64,000 nucleotides of DNA from Ceratopteris richardii (GCA_020310875.1 CM035417.1:103352647-103416646); one strand, 5' to 3'; positions 34,301 to 44,193 are shown, counted from the first letter of the stretch. Numbers and translations: made by a program. The notes: generated from the letters alone by a model not told the origin.

Positions 34301-34390
34301 AAAGTCCAATCTCTCGTGAGACTGAGTACTCTCATGTTCCCCGTAAATAGATGGGATGTCTTGTGGGAATTGGTCGTGTGCATCATCCAC
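31328..34390 (-). CDS. Gypsy A protease (PR1), reverse transcriptase, RNase H
   Basis: A 1020-codon frame whose first codon is GTG, so it is probably not an independent start. It is in the same frame as gag, separated by two TAG codons. The first retropepsin has A-I-L-D-S-G-A at 150-156 and M-I-L-G-R-P at 224-229. A long acidic linker (240-530) follows. RT has FLDGFSGYNQ (660-669), MPFGLTNAPATFQ and catalytic YVDD (725-728). RNase H starts near 860 with HVDASNYAIG (D871), then TTEREGLGM, FFTDHQALLYL and the ADHLSR end. The frame runs 55 bases past the start of the integrase frame and ends in a missense tail, so a frameshift separates it from integrase. Confidence 0.93.
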   Translation of the reverse strand: MDDAHDQFPQDIPSIYGEHESTQSHERLDFESNSIQELPHFTGPWEAKSTCMRTPTVMVRNEDSVIPRNTEVVKNVNVQCNLKLEELLRVRPELWKHVAKQVPEIAKPRSQVGSHRTVPEIPLDKIGDMCEGEEGNTYLPITYQEYTTKAILDSGAGVAIATTSLWKRWGKTALRPTRMKLQMADGHIERPLGLIEGITLTTCGVEFEHTFAICDFSKNHAYEMILGRPFMRQLQVVQDWGTNSLYLQHLGVTTKVNLKDYSHRDVPPIQWNPIHRAKDDTESVHSIGSGSSWMHEDTHLWMCKVAVEEEKREKAREIGANETHRPIQDPAYAPVVFPDEEFEPHGWAEILATMDVAINEEQWTPHCDEDGYDISVFSIEPITGEAVLEECEPSPDAFEDASDSDLESIIMDPPFASDEEYFHEVEFQPQRHGELTNDVRLATHVTPKEEGKKRKKREALPEEEESLFEVPENFKKYEIDDRRVMIRMPKREAQSGEAYDNKETTKKIVVALEGGEERCTYIGHDLTEEEEHELIALLREYRDVFAWSYKDLKGVDPNICSHTIPMTSDAKPSKQKPYTYNDNYAAKIKEEIDRLVEAGFIYEIEHTEWVSPIVVVPKKNGKLRVCINLKKVNAATIRDNYPLPITEHLLERVAGKEVYSFLDGFSGYNQVAIAPEDQHKTAFATEWGIFAFRVMPFGLTNAPATFQRLMCHVFKEFLRKSLEVYVDDLCAHSNIRQTHIPELRQIFDKCREYQVYLNPEKCVFMVRQGKILGHIVSKNGISTDEEKVRAIAELPRPKNVKEVQAFMGHCGYYRRFIHMYAVIAKPMYGLLTNFEWTDECENSFQELKRRLCSAPILTTPDWNKPFHVHVDASNYAIGCVLAQPTGEGNMDLPIAYASRQLNAAERNYTTTEREGLGMVYAVKKFRHYLLANKFKFFTDHQALLYLVNKPCNTGRLVRWFLLLMEYDFEVVVRKGRTHLRADHLSRLTSGEAPQGVSDDLPDACLIWKLYRSGPSHWYQY

Positions 34391-34747
34391 AAGTTCAAAG
34401 GGAGGGGCGACTTCACTTTCGTTATCCCATTTGTCTTCTTGAATCTCTCGTAGGAAGTCTGGTGCAAACTGATTCAGAGAAGAAGAAGTGTCTGGCTCCG
34501 TAGAATTAGGCGCATAAGCAACCTGGGAAGGAGGGCTTATTCTATCGTTGGCTCCCTCCTCGTTCTTATAGATGGCTGGAGCACAAGCTTCCTGGGGAGG
34601 GTTACTTATTCTATTACTTTTCCGAACAGGCTCATACGCTTCCTGAGAAGGAATGTAGGCAACCTATGGAGGTACGCAAGCTTTCGAGGGAGGCTCATGT
34701 GCCTTTTGGGGGGAAAGATAAGCTTCTTGAGGAGGCACATGGGCTTC
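34391..34747 (-). other. In-frame linker between gag and PR1
   Basis: The gag frame continues through this stretch into pol after the TAG at 34748-34750 and a second TAG at 34664-34666. It encodes degenerate repeats around P-P-(Q)-E-A-(Y/H/C). Both TAG codons occupy the Gln position of that repeat; neighbouring copies have CAG or CAA there. This suggests one original gag-pol frame, or stops that are read through. Confidence 0.8.
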
Positions 34748-37700
34748 CTAAAGAGGCTTGCTTATCCGTTCTCTTGCCCTTTCCTTGCTTTGAGGGGCAG
34801 ATTCCTTTTCTGATTGTGCAATTAGCCTCTCTATTCTTTCTAAGGAGGGGAAGTTGTCTGGTTTAGTGGAATTGGCCACATAAACTTCCGATGGGGGATG
34901 GTTCATGTTTTTGCTTGCTTTATCTTTTTCTTGATTTTTTTCTTCCTTGGCAGATCTTGCAATTATTCCCTCTAACTTCTCTAGGAATCCATCCAAGTGT
35001 AATTGCGTCTTGGCTGAGCCCGAGTAATTGAAAAGGCGACTGGCTTCAAACATAGTCTGAGCCAATGCGACCATTTTCGCGCACAGCTTGGTTCTTTCTA
35101 TCTCTAGGTCAGCTCTGGGATAGCACTTGTCATGATCCGTGACGTTTGGCCCTTCTTGGATTCTGGCCTGATATGCTTTAAGCATCATGTCTATGTCTTC
35201 AGGAGTGGGATCAGCTAATACTGATCCTGTTTGGGGTGGTGGGTGGGTTACGTGGGGTGTCTTAGAGGGTGGAGGGATGGAGGGTGATGGGGATGGTAGC
35301 GGTGGGAATGTGTGAGAGTGCGGTTGAGATGTGATCTCTATGATTTTAGCCTTGGTTTCTCGTAGACTTTCCTCAAGTTCACTCATCTTCTTTGCCCATT
35401 GCCTTTTCATGCGTTCGCGGCTATCTCTCCAAGCTCTTGTTCTCTTTTTATTTTGGCTCTCAGTATCGCTAGCGTCTGGGCTCTTTTCCTTGCCTACCCC
35501 TTGGTTTTGCTTCACTGCTTGAGCTCTCGTGACTACCTGTACGGGTGCAGTGGAAGTAACACTTCCGCTGGAATCTACCACTAACTCAATAACGTTGATG
35601 GGCGTGATTTTTGGCATATTATTGGGGTTCTTTGGGCAATCTCGTAAGAGATGCTCTTTTCCACAATCTTGGCAGAAGCCTTGGATTGTCACTGACTGGT
35701 TTTGTGTAAGTGGAGGTAAGGGGCAATCACGAATGAGGTGATCTCCTTGGCATCTGTAGCACGGTCCTCTTGGGAATGGAGGTCTTACTTGCCTAGGTTG
35801 AGGCCTAGGGTTGGGGTTTGCATACATGACGTTCGTGTAATCTGACTCCCAACTAGGTTCGTTTGTCTCTTCGCTATAATAGGACTCACCATGCTCAGGA
35901 GACTGCATGTAGTAGGCCTGGGGGCTATCAACATGTGTAGAATCAAAGCTATGGTCACTCGGGTCACTTTCAGAAAGCAAGGATGTTACAGGGACTATAG
36001 CTCTATTCAGGTTCTCTTTTGCAGCAGTATACTTTACCGGAATCACATTAGCTGGGGCTGGGGGTTGTTGTGCTAGCACAGGCTGAGGCCTTTGTTGGTT
36101 TTGATATTGAGGTTGGAAATTTTGTTGTGGCCTGCCATATGGTTGTGGAGGGTACGGGTTCTGGTATCTTCCCTGCTGAGGGTATGGCTGAGGGTGGGGT
36201 TGCCTAACTGCCTGCTTGTTGTATGGGCAATCTTGTGCGGTGTGATTGGTGTATCTCCGTTCTATGGTGCAGTACTGGCTACTAGGATTTACTTGGGGCT
36301 GAGCCATAATGGGGCAGACATTCGCCATGTGGTCACCACCACAAGTGTAGCACCTTTTCACAGGGGCAAACCTTGGGATTTGTTTACTAGTTACCCCTAA
36401 TTTCTGAGCTACTTTCTCTGCGAGTTCCTCAATTGATGTGGATTGCGTGGAAGAGTGACTAGATGCACTATCTGAATCTTTGTAGATTTTGGAAAGCTCT
36501 AGTTCTTCCCCTAGGTTATCTTCAATGTCAATGCACATGCGTACACACTCTTCTATAGTCCTAGGGTCTTTCAGATACACATAGGATCTCAATTTCGTAC
36601 TCAGCAATCCATCAAGGAATAAAGCTACTTGTTTGGCAGATGTGGGTAGCTCCGAAACAGGACATCTTTCAAGGTATTGCCTAAATCTTCTTCCTGCAAG
36701 TCTCACAGTCTCTTGAGGGGTTTGCTTGAAGCTGTGAATCAGTGAGGAGGTATTGTGTCTTATGCCACTCTTGGAGAATTCAATAATAAATGCTTCTAGG
36801 AGTTGGTCTATACTCCTGAACTGGCGCTCATCCAATGGCTGAAACCATGTAAGTGCTGTGTTCCTAAGGGTTAGACCGAAGGCATTGTACTGCGTGAATA
36901 GATCCTCCACTTGTTCAGCTCTCAAGACTTGCTTGAACTCCGCCACATGATCATAGGGATCTCCTGTGCCATCAAAGTAATTCTTCATGGACTTAACTAG
37001 CTGAGTCGGTCTCAGAGTTCTTGCGTGCTCTCTAGGTCTCGGCAGAGGGAATCCATCCACATTTCTTTGGTTCCTGTGAGCTCTAAGCACCTCAGGTTCT
37101 ACCCTATTCGTCTCCGTCCTCGTTCTTTCTCTGCCCACTGGATTGGCAAAGCTTACTTCTGGTCTATCTCTACTTCTGTCCCTTTGCATTCCATGAGCTT
37201 GGGATGTTCCAGCCCCAGGGTGACCATCGGATACATTTGATCTTGGTTGGGGGAAAATGAATTCACCCTTCCAAGTGTAAGCATGCCTATCATTTTCCGT
37301 AACCGCAAAGATTTGTTCTGAAGCGTGATCTAAGTAGGTCACTCTGCCTGGACTATCAGGATCCTTAAACTCATAGATCATGATATTTCCTATATCAATT
37401 GGCTGATTAGATTTATACCTCCAAAAGGCTTCGTCAGTTTCTCGATTGAGGAGCAACTCTATGCTCTTGTTGTCTTGGGGAACCCACTCAGGTGTGATAA
37501 TCCTAGTGAGAACATATTTGCCTTGAGGGGTTCTAGGTTCTACACCCATGTTTCCTTGTTCCAAGTCACCTAAGTCCGCTTCGGAGATTACATTCCCAAA
37601 TTCATCTGTCCTATCTGGGTGACTGGTGACTACGTATATGGTTCCTTCTTTGTCCAGGTATGCACCGTTTTCAAACTTGACAGCTGGGTGCTCTAGTCCT

Positions 37701-38044
37701 ATGGATTGGTCAGGGTTTTTAATCTGGACCACGGATCTTCCTAGGCCGTCCTCGTAGATGCTAGCACCTAATCGGTTGGTCCTAAGGTATTCCAACTGTG
37801 TTTTGTAAGGGCCTTCTACCCTGTACAAGTACGGCATACCTGAACTTCCCGTAGGTCTGTCCATGCCTTGAGACATCTCTGACTCACTGGTCTCAGAGCT
37901 AGGGTAGTACGAGTGGTGGCTCAACTGTTGGGCCCAAGACCTAGCAGTGTGGTTAACACTAGCCTCTGAAGATCTAAGGCTTTGTCTCTCCCTTACTAGA
38001 TGTCGTCCTGATCTAAGGTTCATATGCCTATTTAAGTAGCCCAA
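34748..38044 (-). CDS. Gypsy A gag (capsid and nucleocapsid)
   Basis: 1098 codons, starting at Met 38044; Met 37 bases... further downstream at codon 8 (MNLRSGRH) is an alternative, and it is the one shared with element G. Residues 70-270 form an unfamiliar N-terminal domain that is conserved in element G (I-F-A-V....A-Y-T-W-K-G). The retrotransposon gag (capsid-like) domain spans about 345-525 (PTQLVKSMKNYFDGTGDPYDHV to ECVRMCIDIEDNL). Zinc knuckles of C-x2-C-x3/4-H-x4-C type lie at about 565-577, 762-774 and 791-803; a fourth near 592-606 has lost a Cys. A basic helix-like region lies near 865-905. At 1098 codons it is long for a Gypsy gag. It ends at TAG 34748-34750, with the same frame continuing into pol. 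Confidence 0.92.
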   Translation of the reverse strand: MGYLNRHMNLRSGRHLVRERQSLRSSEASVNHTARSWAQQLSHHSYYPSSETSESEMSQGMDRPTGSSGMPYLYRVEGPYKTQLEYLRTNRLGASIYEDGLGRSVVQIKNPDQSIGLEHPAVKFENGAYLDKEGTIYVVTSHPDRTDEFGNVISEADLGDLEQGNMGVEPRTPQGKYVLTRIITPEWVPQDNKSIELLLNRETDEAFWRYKSNQPIDIGNIMIYEFKDPDSPGRVTYLDHASEQIFAVTENDRHAYTWKGEFIFPQPRSNVSDGHPGAGTSQAHGMQRDRSRDRPEVSFANPVGRERTRTETNRVEPEVLRAHRNQRNVDGFPLPRPREHARTLRPTQLVKSMKNYFDGTGDPYDHVAEFKQVLRAEQVEDLFTQYNAFGLTLRNTALTWFQPLDERQFRSIDQLLEAFIIEFSKSGIRHNTSSLIHSFKQTPQETVRLAGRRFRQYLERCPVSELPTSAKQVALFLDGLLSTKLRSYVYLKDPRTIEECVRMCIDIEDNLGEELELSKIYKDSDSASSHSSTQSTSIEELAEKVAQKLGVTSKQIPRFAPVKRCYTCGGDHMANVCPIMAQPQVNPSSQYCTIERRYTNHTAQDCPYNKQAVRQPHPQPYPQQGRYQNPYPPQPYGRPQQNFQPQYQNQQRPQPVLAQQPPAPANVIPVKYTAAKENLNRAIVPVTSLLSESDPSDHSFDSTHVDSPQAYYMQSPEHGESYYSEETNEPSWESDYTNVMYANPNPRPQPRQVRPPFPRGPCYRCQGDHLIRDCPLPPLTQNQSVTIQGFCQDCGKEHLLRDCPKNPNNMPKITPINVIELVVDSSGSVTSTAPVQVVTRAQAVKQNQGVGKEKSPDASDTESQNKKRTRAWRDSRERMKRQWAKKMSELEESLRETKAKIIEITSQPHSHTFPPLPSPSPSIPPPSKTPHVTHPPPQTGSVLADPTPEDIDMMLKAYQARIQEGPNVTDHDKCYPRADLEIERTKLCAKMVALAQTMFEASRLFNYSGSAKTQLHLDGFLEKLEGIIARSAKEEKNQEKDKASKNMNHPPSEVYVANSTKPDNFPSLERIERLIAQSEKESAPQSKERARERISKPL

Positions 38045-40030
38045 TTCTTTGCCCAGAGTACAACCTCGTTGCTGGTTACTTTATATTAGTCGCTTGGTTC
38101 TTTTTAGGTATTTTATCGTGTTTAAGGTCTTGTCTGATATCACGTCGTCAGGAATATTTGAATGTTGTTTCGCACTTACAGTTGACCGTTCCACGTTAAG
38201 TTCTTTCCCTTTAAAATTCTCGACAGTACAAGGATTATGCCCTTAGCTTGAGCCTGAAAGTTTAGGTATGCTTCAACTTGATAGTGGCCTATCGTCGCCC
38301 TGACTTACTCCTACTTCTAATCGTTCTTAGCCTAAGCTAGGAATTGACGAAGAGGAGTTGAGAGTATTCCGACCTTTCTTGCCGAACCTTGCTCTTTAGT
38401 GCTCGAGAAGTTGATTCTCAAGCTTGCGCAAAACCCTTGCTTGGACGCTCTCAATTGCTTCTCAACAGACCTGCATAAGTCCCAAGATTAGCTCCAAGTA
38501 GACCTTTCAATTGACAGACAATTTATTTCAGACACTTTTTTAATGACCCTTGTTCCCCCTTTTGTATTGCTAGAAATTTCCTCTAGAGCTCCCTTGGTGT
38601 TTCTACCCCTCTGTGTGTCAACTTCCAAATATCCTCTCTGAAAATCAACGCGTTATTCTTATAAAAAACAGTTGAGGGCATGTAGTATATGCCACGAGCT
38701 TTCCGACAAGCCCTAGAGCTCAGAAAATGGATTTCGTATGAAAAAGTTATGACCGTTCAGGGTTTAGGGGATTAACTTAGACAAACAGAACCTTTCAGGG
38801 TTCTAATGCATTTTTCTAAGGCCTTTGCAAGTGTATGAGTATTTGAGAGTGCAACTAAGCCCAAAGTTTAGCCTAAATTTCCAAAAAATTTACCCCCTTA
38901 ATTTTTGCCGAAAATGTCTGTCTGTCGCGATAGACGGTGTCTGTCGCGATAGACACAAACTATCGTGGGGGCTGTCTGTCGCGATAGACAGTGTCTGTCG
39001 CGATAGACACAAACTATCGTGGGGGCTGTCTGTCGCGATAGACAGTGTCTGTCGCGATAGACGCTGTCTGTCGCGGATTTCTGTCTGTCGCGATAGACGG
39101 TGTCTGTCGCGGAATTTCGATCTGTCGCGATAGACGGTGTCTGTCGCGATAGACGGTGTCTGTCGCGGAATTTCGGTCTGTCGCGATAGACGGTGTCTGT
39201 CGCGGAATTTCGGTCTGTCGCGATAGACGGTGTCTGTCGCGATAGACGGTGTCTGTCGTGGAATTTCGGTCTGTCGCGATAGACGGTGTCTGTCGCGATA
39301 GACGGGGTCTATCGTGGATTTCTGTCTGTCGCGATAGACGGTGTCTGTCGCGATAGACGCTGTCTGTCGTGGAATTTTGGTCTGTCGCGGAATTTCGGTC
39401 TGTCGCGATAGACGGCGTCTATCGTGGATTTCTGTCTGTCGCGATAGACGGTGTCTGTCGCGATAGACGCTGTCTGTCGTGGAATTTCGGTCTGTCGCGA
39501 TAGACAGTGTCTGTCGCGATAGACGGTGTCTGTCGCGATAGACTGAAAAAACGCAATTTTTTGAGAAACTTCTAGTGATTTAGAGTGCCCTAATGGTGTA
39601 GGTTACCGTGCTAAACATGCATTCACAAAATTTTAAGTTTTTCTGTCTGTCACGACAGACAGAGGTCGTCGTCCCGGGACCTGTGCAGAGCCTGTCGTAC
39701 CTGCGCACACTGCTGGAGGAGGTGGTACAGCAAGTTCCTGCAACAAAAGCTCAAAAACACACCAAAAACAGATAGCATGCAAGCTCTCTCTCGCTCTCTC
39801 TCACAATGAAATGAGGGAAATGAGGTGGGGGGTGTAATATGACCAAAAAACTGAAATTTTTTGTGGAGATGGAGATGGAGGTGGGAGATGGTGGAGATGA
39901 TGATGGTGATGATGGTGATGCGAAAGTAAGGAAAAAATGAAGAAAAATTAAGAGAAGGAAGGATGTTACCTATAACTCCAATGTCTCAACTCGACGGCTT
40001 ACCATCACACGCTCGTCCTCGAAGCTCTCT
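38045..40030 (-). other. Leader (5' UTR) of Gypsy A
   Basis: About 2 kb between the primer-binding site and gag, unusually long. It contains the tandem palindromic array (38916-39544), an imperfect 20-bp palindrome at 39643-39662, a CT-rich stretch near 39780-39805 and a GAT/GGT-rich stretch near 39870-39920. I see no long coding frame on the element strand. The part from 39545 to 40030 is nearly identical to 490-971 in copy A2. Confidence 0.85.
38916..39544. repeat. Tandem palindromic array in Gypsy A leader
   Basis: More than twenty units of GTCTGTCGCGATAGACG and shorter variants, in mixed higher-order blocks. The first two blocks include a longer unit with ACAAACTATCGTGGGGGCT. The equivalent array in element G (63761-63921) is strongly diverged. 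Confidence 0.95.
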
Positions 40031-40047
40031 CCCCGGCAACGGCGCCA
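40031..40047 (-). other. Primer-binding site of Gypsy A, tRNA-Asp type
   Basis: The plus strand reads CCCCGGCAACGGCGCCA, the 3' end of plant tRNA-Asp with CCA; 7 bp separate it from the 5' LTR. Confidence 0.93.
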
Positions 40048-40054
40048 AATTTGG

Positions 40055-40646
40055 TGTCACTCTAGCACAATGGTGAGTACCAACGTGAGAAGATTCACCT
40101 CATAATTGTCAATCCGTGGAGACGTGAGGACTAGTATGAAGACTATGAGCAAGTGAAGACACAAGTGCGTGAGTGAGAAGCACACAAGCATGCACACACA
40201 TACACACACACGCGCACACAAGCAAGAACAAGGAGAGGAACAATGGAGTTCTTTGCATTAATCAAAAGGTCTCTTACATAAGCTCAATTCACAAACAATC
40301 TAACCTCTAAAATGAGCTCTCTAGCTCTTTTTATAGTTTTTTGACTAGTTTTGGCCCTGTCCAGACCTAGTGTCCGGCCTAGTTAAAAATTAGGTTCCAG
40401 GGCTTATTTGAGGGTTCAAACGAAGTCTAAAAATTATGAAAATTGGTACGATGGTACTTCTAATACTCCTCAAGCTCGAGGACTCCTCGGCTTGCACAAA
40501 ATGGAGTCTATTCTACCAAAAACGGGATTTACAATGTTTGTGTAGTGATCAAAATCACTTGAGTTGTACATAATCCATGGGAAAAAATATGATTTGGCCT
40601 TGTTGCCGTATTGTGCATGGCTCCTCTGTTGCTTTGTATGCCAACA
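40055..40646 (-). repeat. 5' LTR of Gypsy A
   Basis: 592 bp, plus strand TGTCACTCT to GCCAACA. A TATAAAAAG box lies on the minus strand at 40327-40335. A CA/CG-rich alternating tract lies near 40190-40222, downstream of the TATA box in the element sense. The target duplication GAAGG follows at 40647-40651. Confidence 0.97.
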
Positions 40647-43533
40647 GAAGGTTAAAGATAAAGGTAAAAGTAAGAAGGTTGATGAAGAAGGTTCTACCTC
40701 CCAAGCAAACTATGCAGGGAGAGGTAGATCCTCAAGAGGAAGAGGCAGAGGAGGTAAGCAAGGTAGGGGGAGACCCTACAACTCATCACCATGCAACATT
40801 TGTGGATTGTCTAACCATACCATAGATGAGTGCTACAGAAATTATAAGAATCAGAGAGGAAGAGGCTATCAAAGAGGTGGATACTCTCAAGGCAGAGGTA
40901 GATTCAACCAACACCAAGGCTACAATGGATACAACAATCAGTACAACAACAATTACAACCACAACCACAATGGTAACTACCAAGGTGGATTCAGAAATAG
41001 AAAGGATTACAACAACTACACAGAGGAGCAAGATGACTCCCTATTGATCATGAATATGACCTCCAAGGCAGGTACAAATGATGATCATTTATTTTATATT
41101 GACTCAGGATGTTCTAACCATGTAGCTGGCAATGTGGCACTACTCTCTGATTTGGAAGAACCCAAGGGCAAACATCAAGTACAAACAGGTGATGATACTA
41201 AACACTCTGTTGTAAAGATTGGAAATGTAAAGACATGTGATGGTAACCAGAATCTATTGAGCAGGGTACTCTATGTACCAACCATCACCAAGAACCTAAT
41301 GAGTGTTGGTCAGATTGTGGAGAAAGGTTTGCAGGTCAGGTTCACTCAACATGGAGCATATGTGGAGGACCCAAGACATGGTTTCAAAAGAATTGCCAAG
41401 GGGGAGAAATCATGTAGATTGTTTACTTTTGAGCTAGAAGACACCAAGAACATTGCTTTATATAATTACAAGGATCAAACACTTTCAGAGTTAGAAATAT
41501 GGCACAAGAGGTTAGGTCACATAGGTGAAAGAACCCTAAAGCAAATGTGCAGGGATCAGTGTGTGCTTGGGATACCTAATGTGTCCAAGCAACACATGAT
41601 TTATAAGTGTGGAGCATGTCAGTTTGGTAAGTCTCACAGGTTGCCCTATTCAAGGAAAGGTTTCATGCATGAAGACTACCTAGACTCGGTACACACAGAT
41701 GTTTGGGGACCTAGCAAGGACCCTTCTATTTCAGGATCAAGGTATTATGTGTCCTTCATTGATGACTATAGCAGGTGGACTATCTTATACTTTATAAAGC
41801 ATAAAGATGAAGTGTTTAATTGTTTCAAGAGGTATCTTGCACTTGTTGAAAACCAAACAGGTAGAAGCTTGAAAAGGCTAAGGTCAGATGGTGGAGGAGA
41901 ATACTTCTCAAATGAGTTTGAAGACTTCTTGCAGGAAAGAGGCATCAAGAGGGAGATAACCACAAGGTACTCACCTGAACAAAATGGAGTAGCTGAAAGA
42001 AGGAATATACTCATAGTAGAAACAGCTAGGTCTATGCTTAATGAAAAGAAGCTGCCAAATTATCTTTGGGCAGAAGGTGTATCCACTGCCACCTATCTCA
42101 TTAACAGGTTGCCATCAAAGTCTCTTGATGGCATGACACCTTATGAAGCTTGGCATGGTAAGAGACCTTCTCTGGATCATTGCAAAATTTTTGGTTGTGT
42201 AGCATATGTGCATATTCCCTCACAGGTAAGGGGAAAGCTAGACCCTAAAGCTGAAAAATGTATCTTTATTGGTTATGATTTGAACCAAAAGGGATACAGA
42301 TTCTACAACCCAACAAACAAAGGCTTCAAGGTAAGCAGAGATGTCATCTTTGATGAGAATGACTCATGGTATGAGAATGAATGCAGGAAGGCTAGTCTAC
42401 CCTATGACTTGCAAGAAGAGTTCCCAAAGCTAATCAAAGAGGAACCAAGCAATGGAGAAGATCCAAGCTCAGAGGATGATGACACTATCAATCTTGAGGA
42501 GTTCAAGGCATGGAAGTCCAAAGGGAAGATGAAGATGAAGCAACTAGAGGATATTCCAGAATCCTCAAATCAATCTATTAGAAGATCTCAGAGAGAGAGC
42601 AAAAGACCAATCAGATATGGGTATGACACATCACTTGTAACTAAACATTCTGTATATCTTGCAAAGGATTTGTTGAATGAAGAACCAGGTACCTATGAAG
42701 AAGCAATCACCAAACCAGAATGGAAAGGAGCTATGGATGAAGAAATGGAAGCTCTCAAGGAGAGTGATACTTGGGACTTGGTACCCAAGAAGGACTCTAT
42801 GAAGGTGATAGGATCCAGATGGATCTACAAGCTAAAGAGGAATTCAGATGGAACAATAAACAGGTACAAAGCTAGGTTGGTTGCCAAGGGTTTTGCACAA
42901 ACCCAAGGCATTGATTATGAGGAGACATTTTCTCCTGTGGCTAAGATGCCAACTATCAGAATATTGGTGAGTGTAGCTGCATCCAAGAATTGGAACATGT
43001 ACCAATTAGATGTCAAGAATGCTTTCTTGAATGGATGGATATCTGAAGAAGTCTACATGTCACAACCACCTGGCTATGAAGATCCCAAGAAGGTAAACTA
43101 TGTTTGTAAATTGAAGAAGGCTCTATATGGATTGAAGCAGGCACCTAGAGCATGGAATTACAGGTTGACAACCTACCTCCAAGACCAAGGATTTGTGATG
43201 AGTAAAGCAGACACATCTCTGTTCATAAAGAGGAGTAATACAGAGGTAATCTACTTGTGTGTTTATGTTGATGACATCATCATTACAGGCAATGATGTCA
43301 ATGGGATTAGACACATCAAAGGACAGATGATGAAAGAGTTCAAGATTAATGATCTTGGATTATTGAAGTACTTCTTAGGTCTTGAGTTAGTCTACACCAA
43401 CTCAGGTATATATATCACTCAAAAGAAGTATGTACAGGATATGGTCAAGAAGTTTGGCTTGCAGGATTCTAAAGTCTCAAGCACTCCAATGGAGGTCAAT
43501 CTAAAGCTTAGTGCTCATGAAGGGGATTCATGA
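40647..43533 (+). pseudogene. Copia D gag end, protease, integrase, RT
   Basis: This continues the gag begun at 22649 on the far side of Gypsy A. An open frame of about 960 codons runs to 43533; an apparent start at 40564 lies inside the Gypsy LTR and is an artefact. In order it has an RG-rich region, zinc knuckle [14 protein letters not shown], protease IDSGCSNH, integrase zinc motif (LGHIGE to CGACQFGK), integrase core ([23 protein letters not shown]) and RT with [16 protein letters not shown] and [11 protein letters not shown]. It stops at a rearranged junction just after KLSAHEGDS, where relatives continue with LYR..GSLIY..TRPD. Domains up to that point are intact. Confidence 0.92.
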
Positions 43534-43544
43534 GCACTAAGCTT
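43504..43544. repeat. Perfect hairpin at a deletion junction in Copia D
   Basis: Inverted repeat with 18-bp arms, AAGCTTAGTGCTCATGAA and its exact complement, around a 5-base loop GGGGA. It replaces roughly 90 bases of conserved RT-RNase H coding sequence. Confidence 0.93.
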
Positions 43545-44152
43545 ATGGAGTTAGTGTGCTAAGCCAATTCATGCACAAACCAAGGGTACCTCACCTAGAG
43601 GCAGCAAAGAAAATCTTGAAGTACCTCAAAGGAACTCAAAGCCATGGTTTGTATTTTCCTTATACATCAGATATTGATATTAAAGTATACTCAGATGCAG
43701 ATTGGGCAGGATGCAAGGATGATAGGAGAAGCACATCAGGTTACATTTGTTTTGCAGGAGATAAACCTATTTCTTGGTCAGCCAAGAAGCAACCTACAGT
43801 GGCATTGTCATCCACTGAAGTAGAGTATAGAGGGCTTGCCAATGCCACTCAAGAAGCTATCTGGTTAAAGCTTTTGTATACAGAGCTAGGCCTATACACT
43901 AGGCCTCCCATCATCTTTGGAGATAACACAAGCTCTCTTCACCTTGCAGCTAATCCAATATATCATGCTAGGACAAAACACATAGAGGTTCATTACCACT
44001 ATGTGAGAGAGAAATTGCTAAGCAAAGACATTCAATTGACTTATGTGTCCACTAATATGCAATGTGCAGATTTACTCACTAAAGCATTGGATGGAAACAA
44101 GCTATGCAGATTCAAATCCATGATTGGATTGCAGGATGTGATTGAAGATTAA
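43545..44152 (+). pseudogene. Copia D RNase H
   Basis: Resumes after the rearrangement with VLSQFMHKPRVPHLEAAKK (43556 onward) and holds the Copia RNase H: YSDADWAGCKDDRRSTSGY, KQPTVALSSTEVEYRGL, GDNTSSLHLAANP and HARTKHIEVHYHYVRE. The frame ends at TAA 44150-44152, about 30 bp before the polypurine tract. The RNase H itself looks complete, but it is separated from RT by a lost segment and a stop. Family order and the adjoining polypurine tract support the assignment. Confidence 0.9.
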
Positions 44153-44180
44153 AAATGAAGACTTAAGCCAAAGTGCTTGG

Positions 44181-44193
44181 CTTGAGGGGGAGC
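44181..44193 (+). other. Polypurine tract of Copia D
   Basis: CTTGAGGGGGAGC directly before the 3' LTR. Confidence 0.92.

Larger units (their letters stand above)
23312..40646 (-). mobile_element. Large Ty3/Gypsy element A with extra ORF (17.3 kb)
   Basis: A 17,335-bp minus-strand element with identical-length 592-bp LTRs, TG...CA ends, perfect target duplication GAAGG (23307-23311 and 40647-40651), tRNA-Asp primer-binding site and polypurine tract. The LTRs differ at only 4 sites by my count, so insertion was recent relative to the elements around it. The order from 5' is leader with palindromic array, gag, PR1-RT-RNase H, integrase, second protease and tail, then a separate 1442-codon ORF reaching the polypurine tract. 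The integrase has no recognisable chromodomain. The polyprotein part has four in-frame stops and one frameshift; the last ORF is intact. Confidence 0.97.

Noticed and set aside
38825..39133. 102-codon plus-strand frame with repeated V-C-R-D-R and S-V-A-I-D units
   Set aside because: It is a translation of the tandem palindromic array, lies antisense to the element and has no gene context.
40564..40646. Apparent N-terminus of the Copia D pol frame
   Set aside because: These codons lie inside the Gypsy A 5' LTR; the open frame across the junction is a chance fusion. The real Copia sequence begins at 40647.
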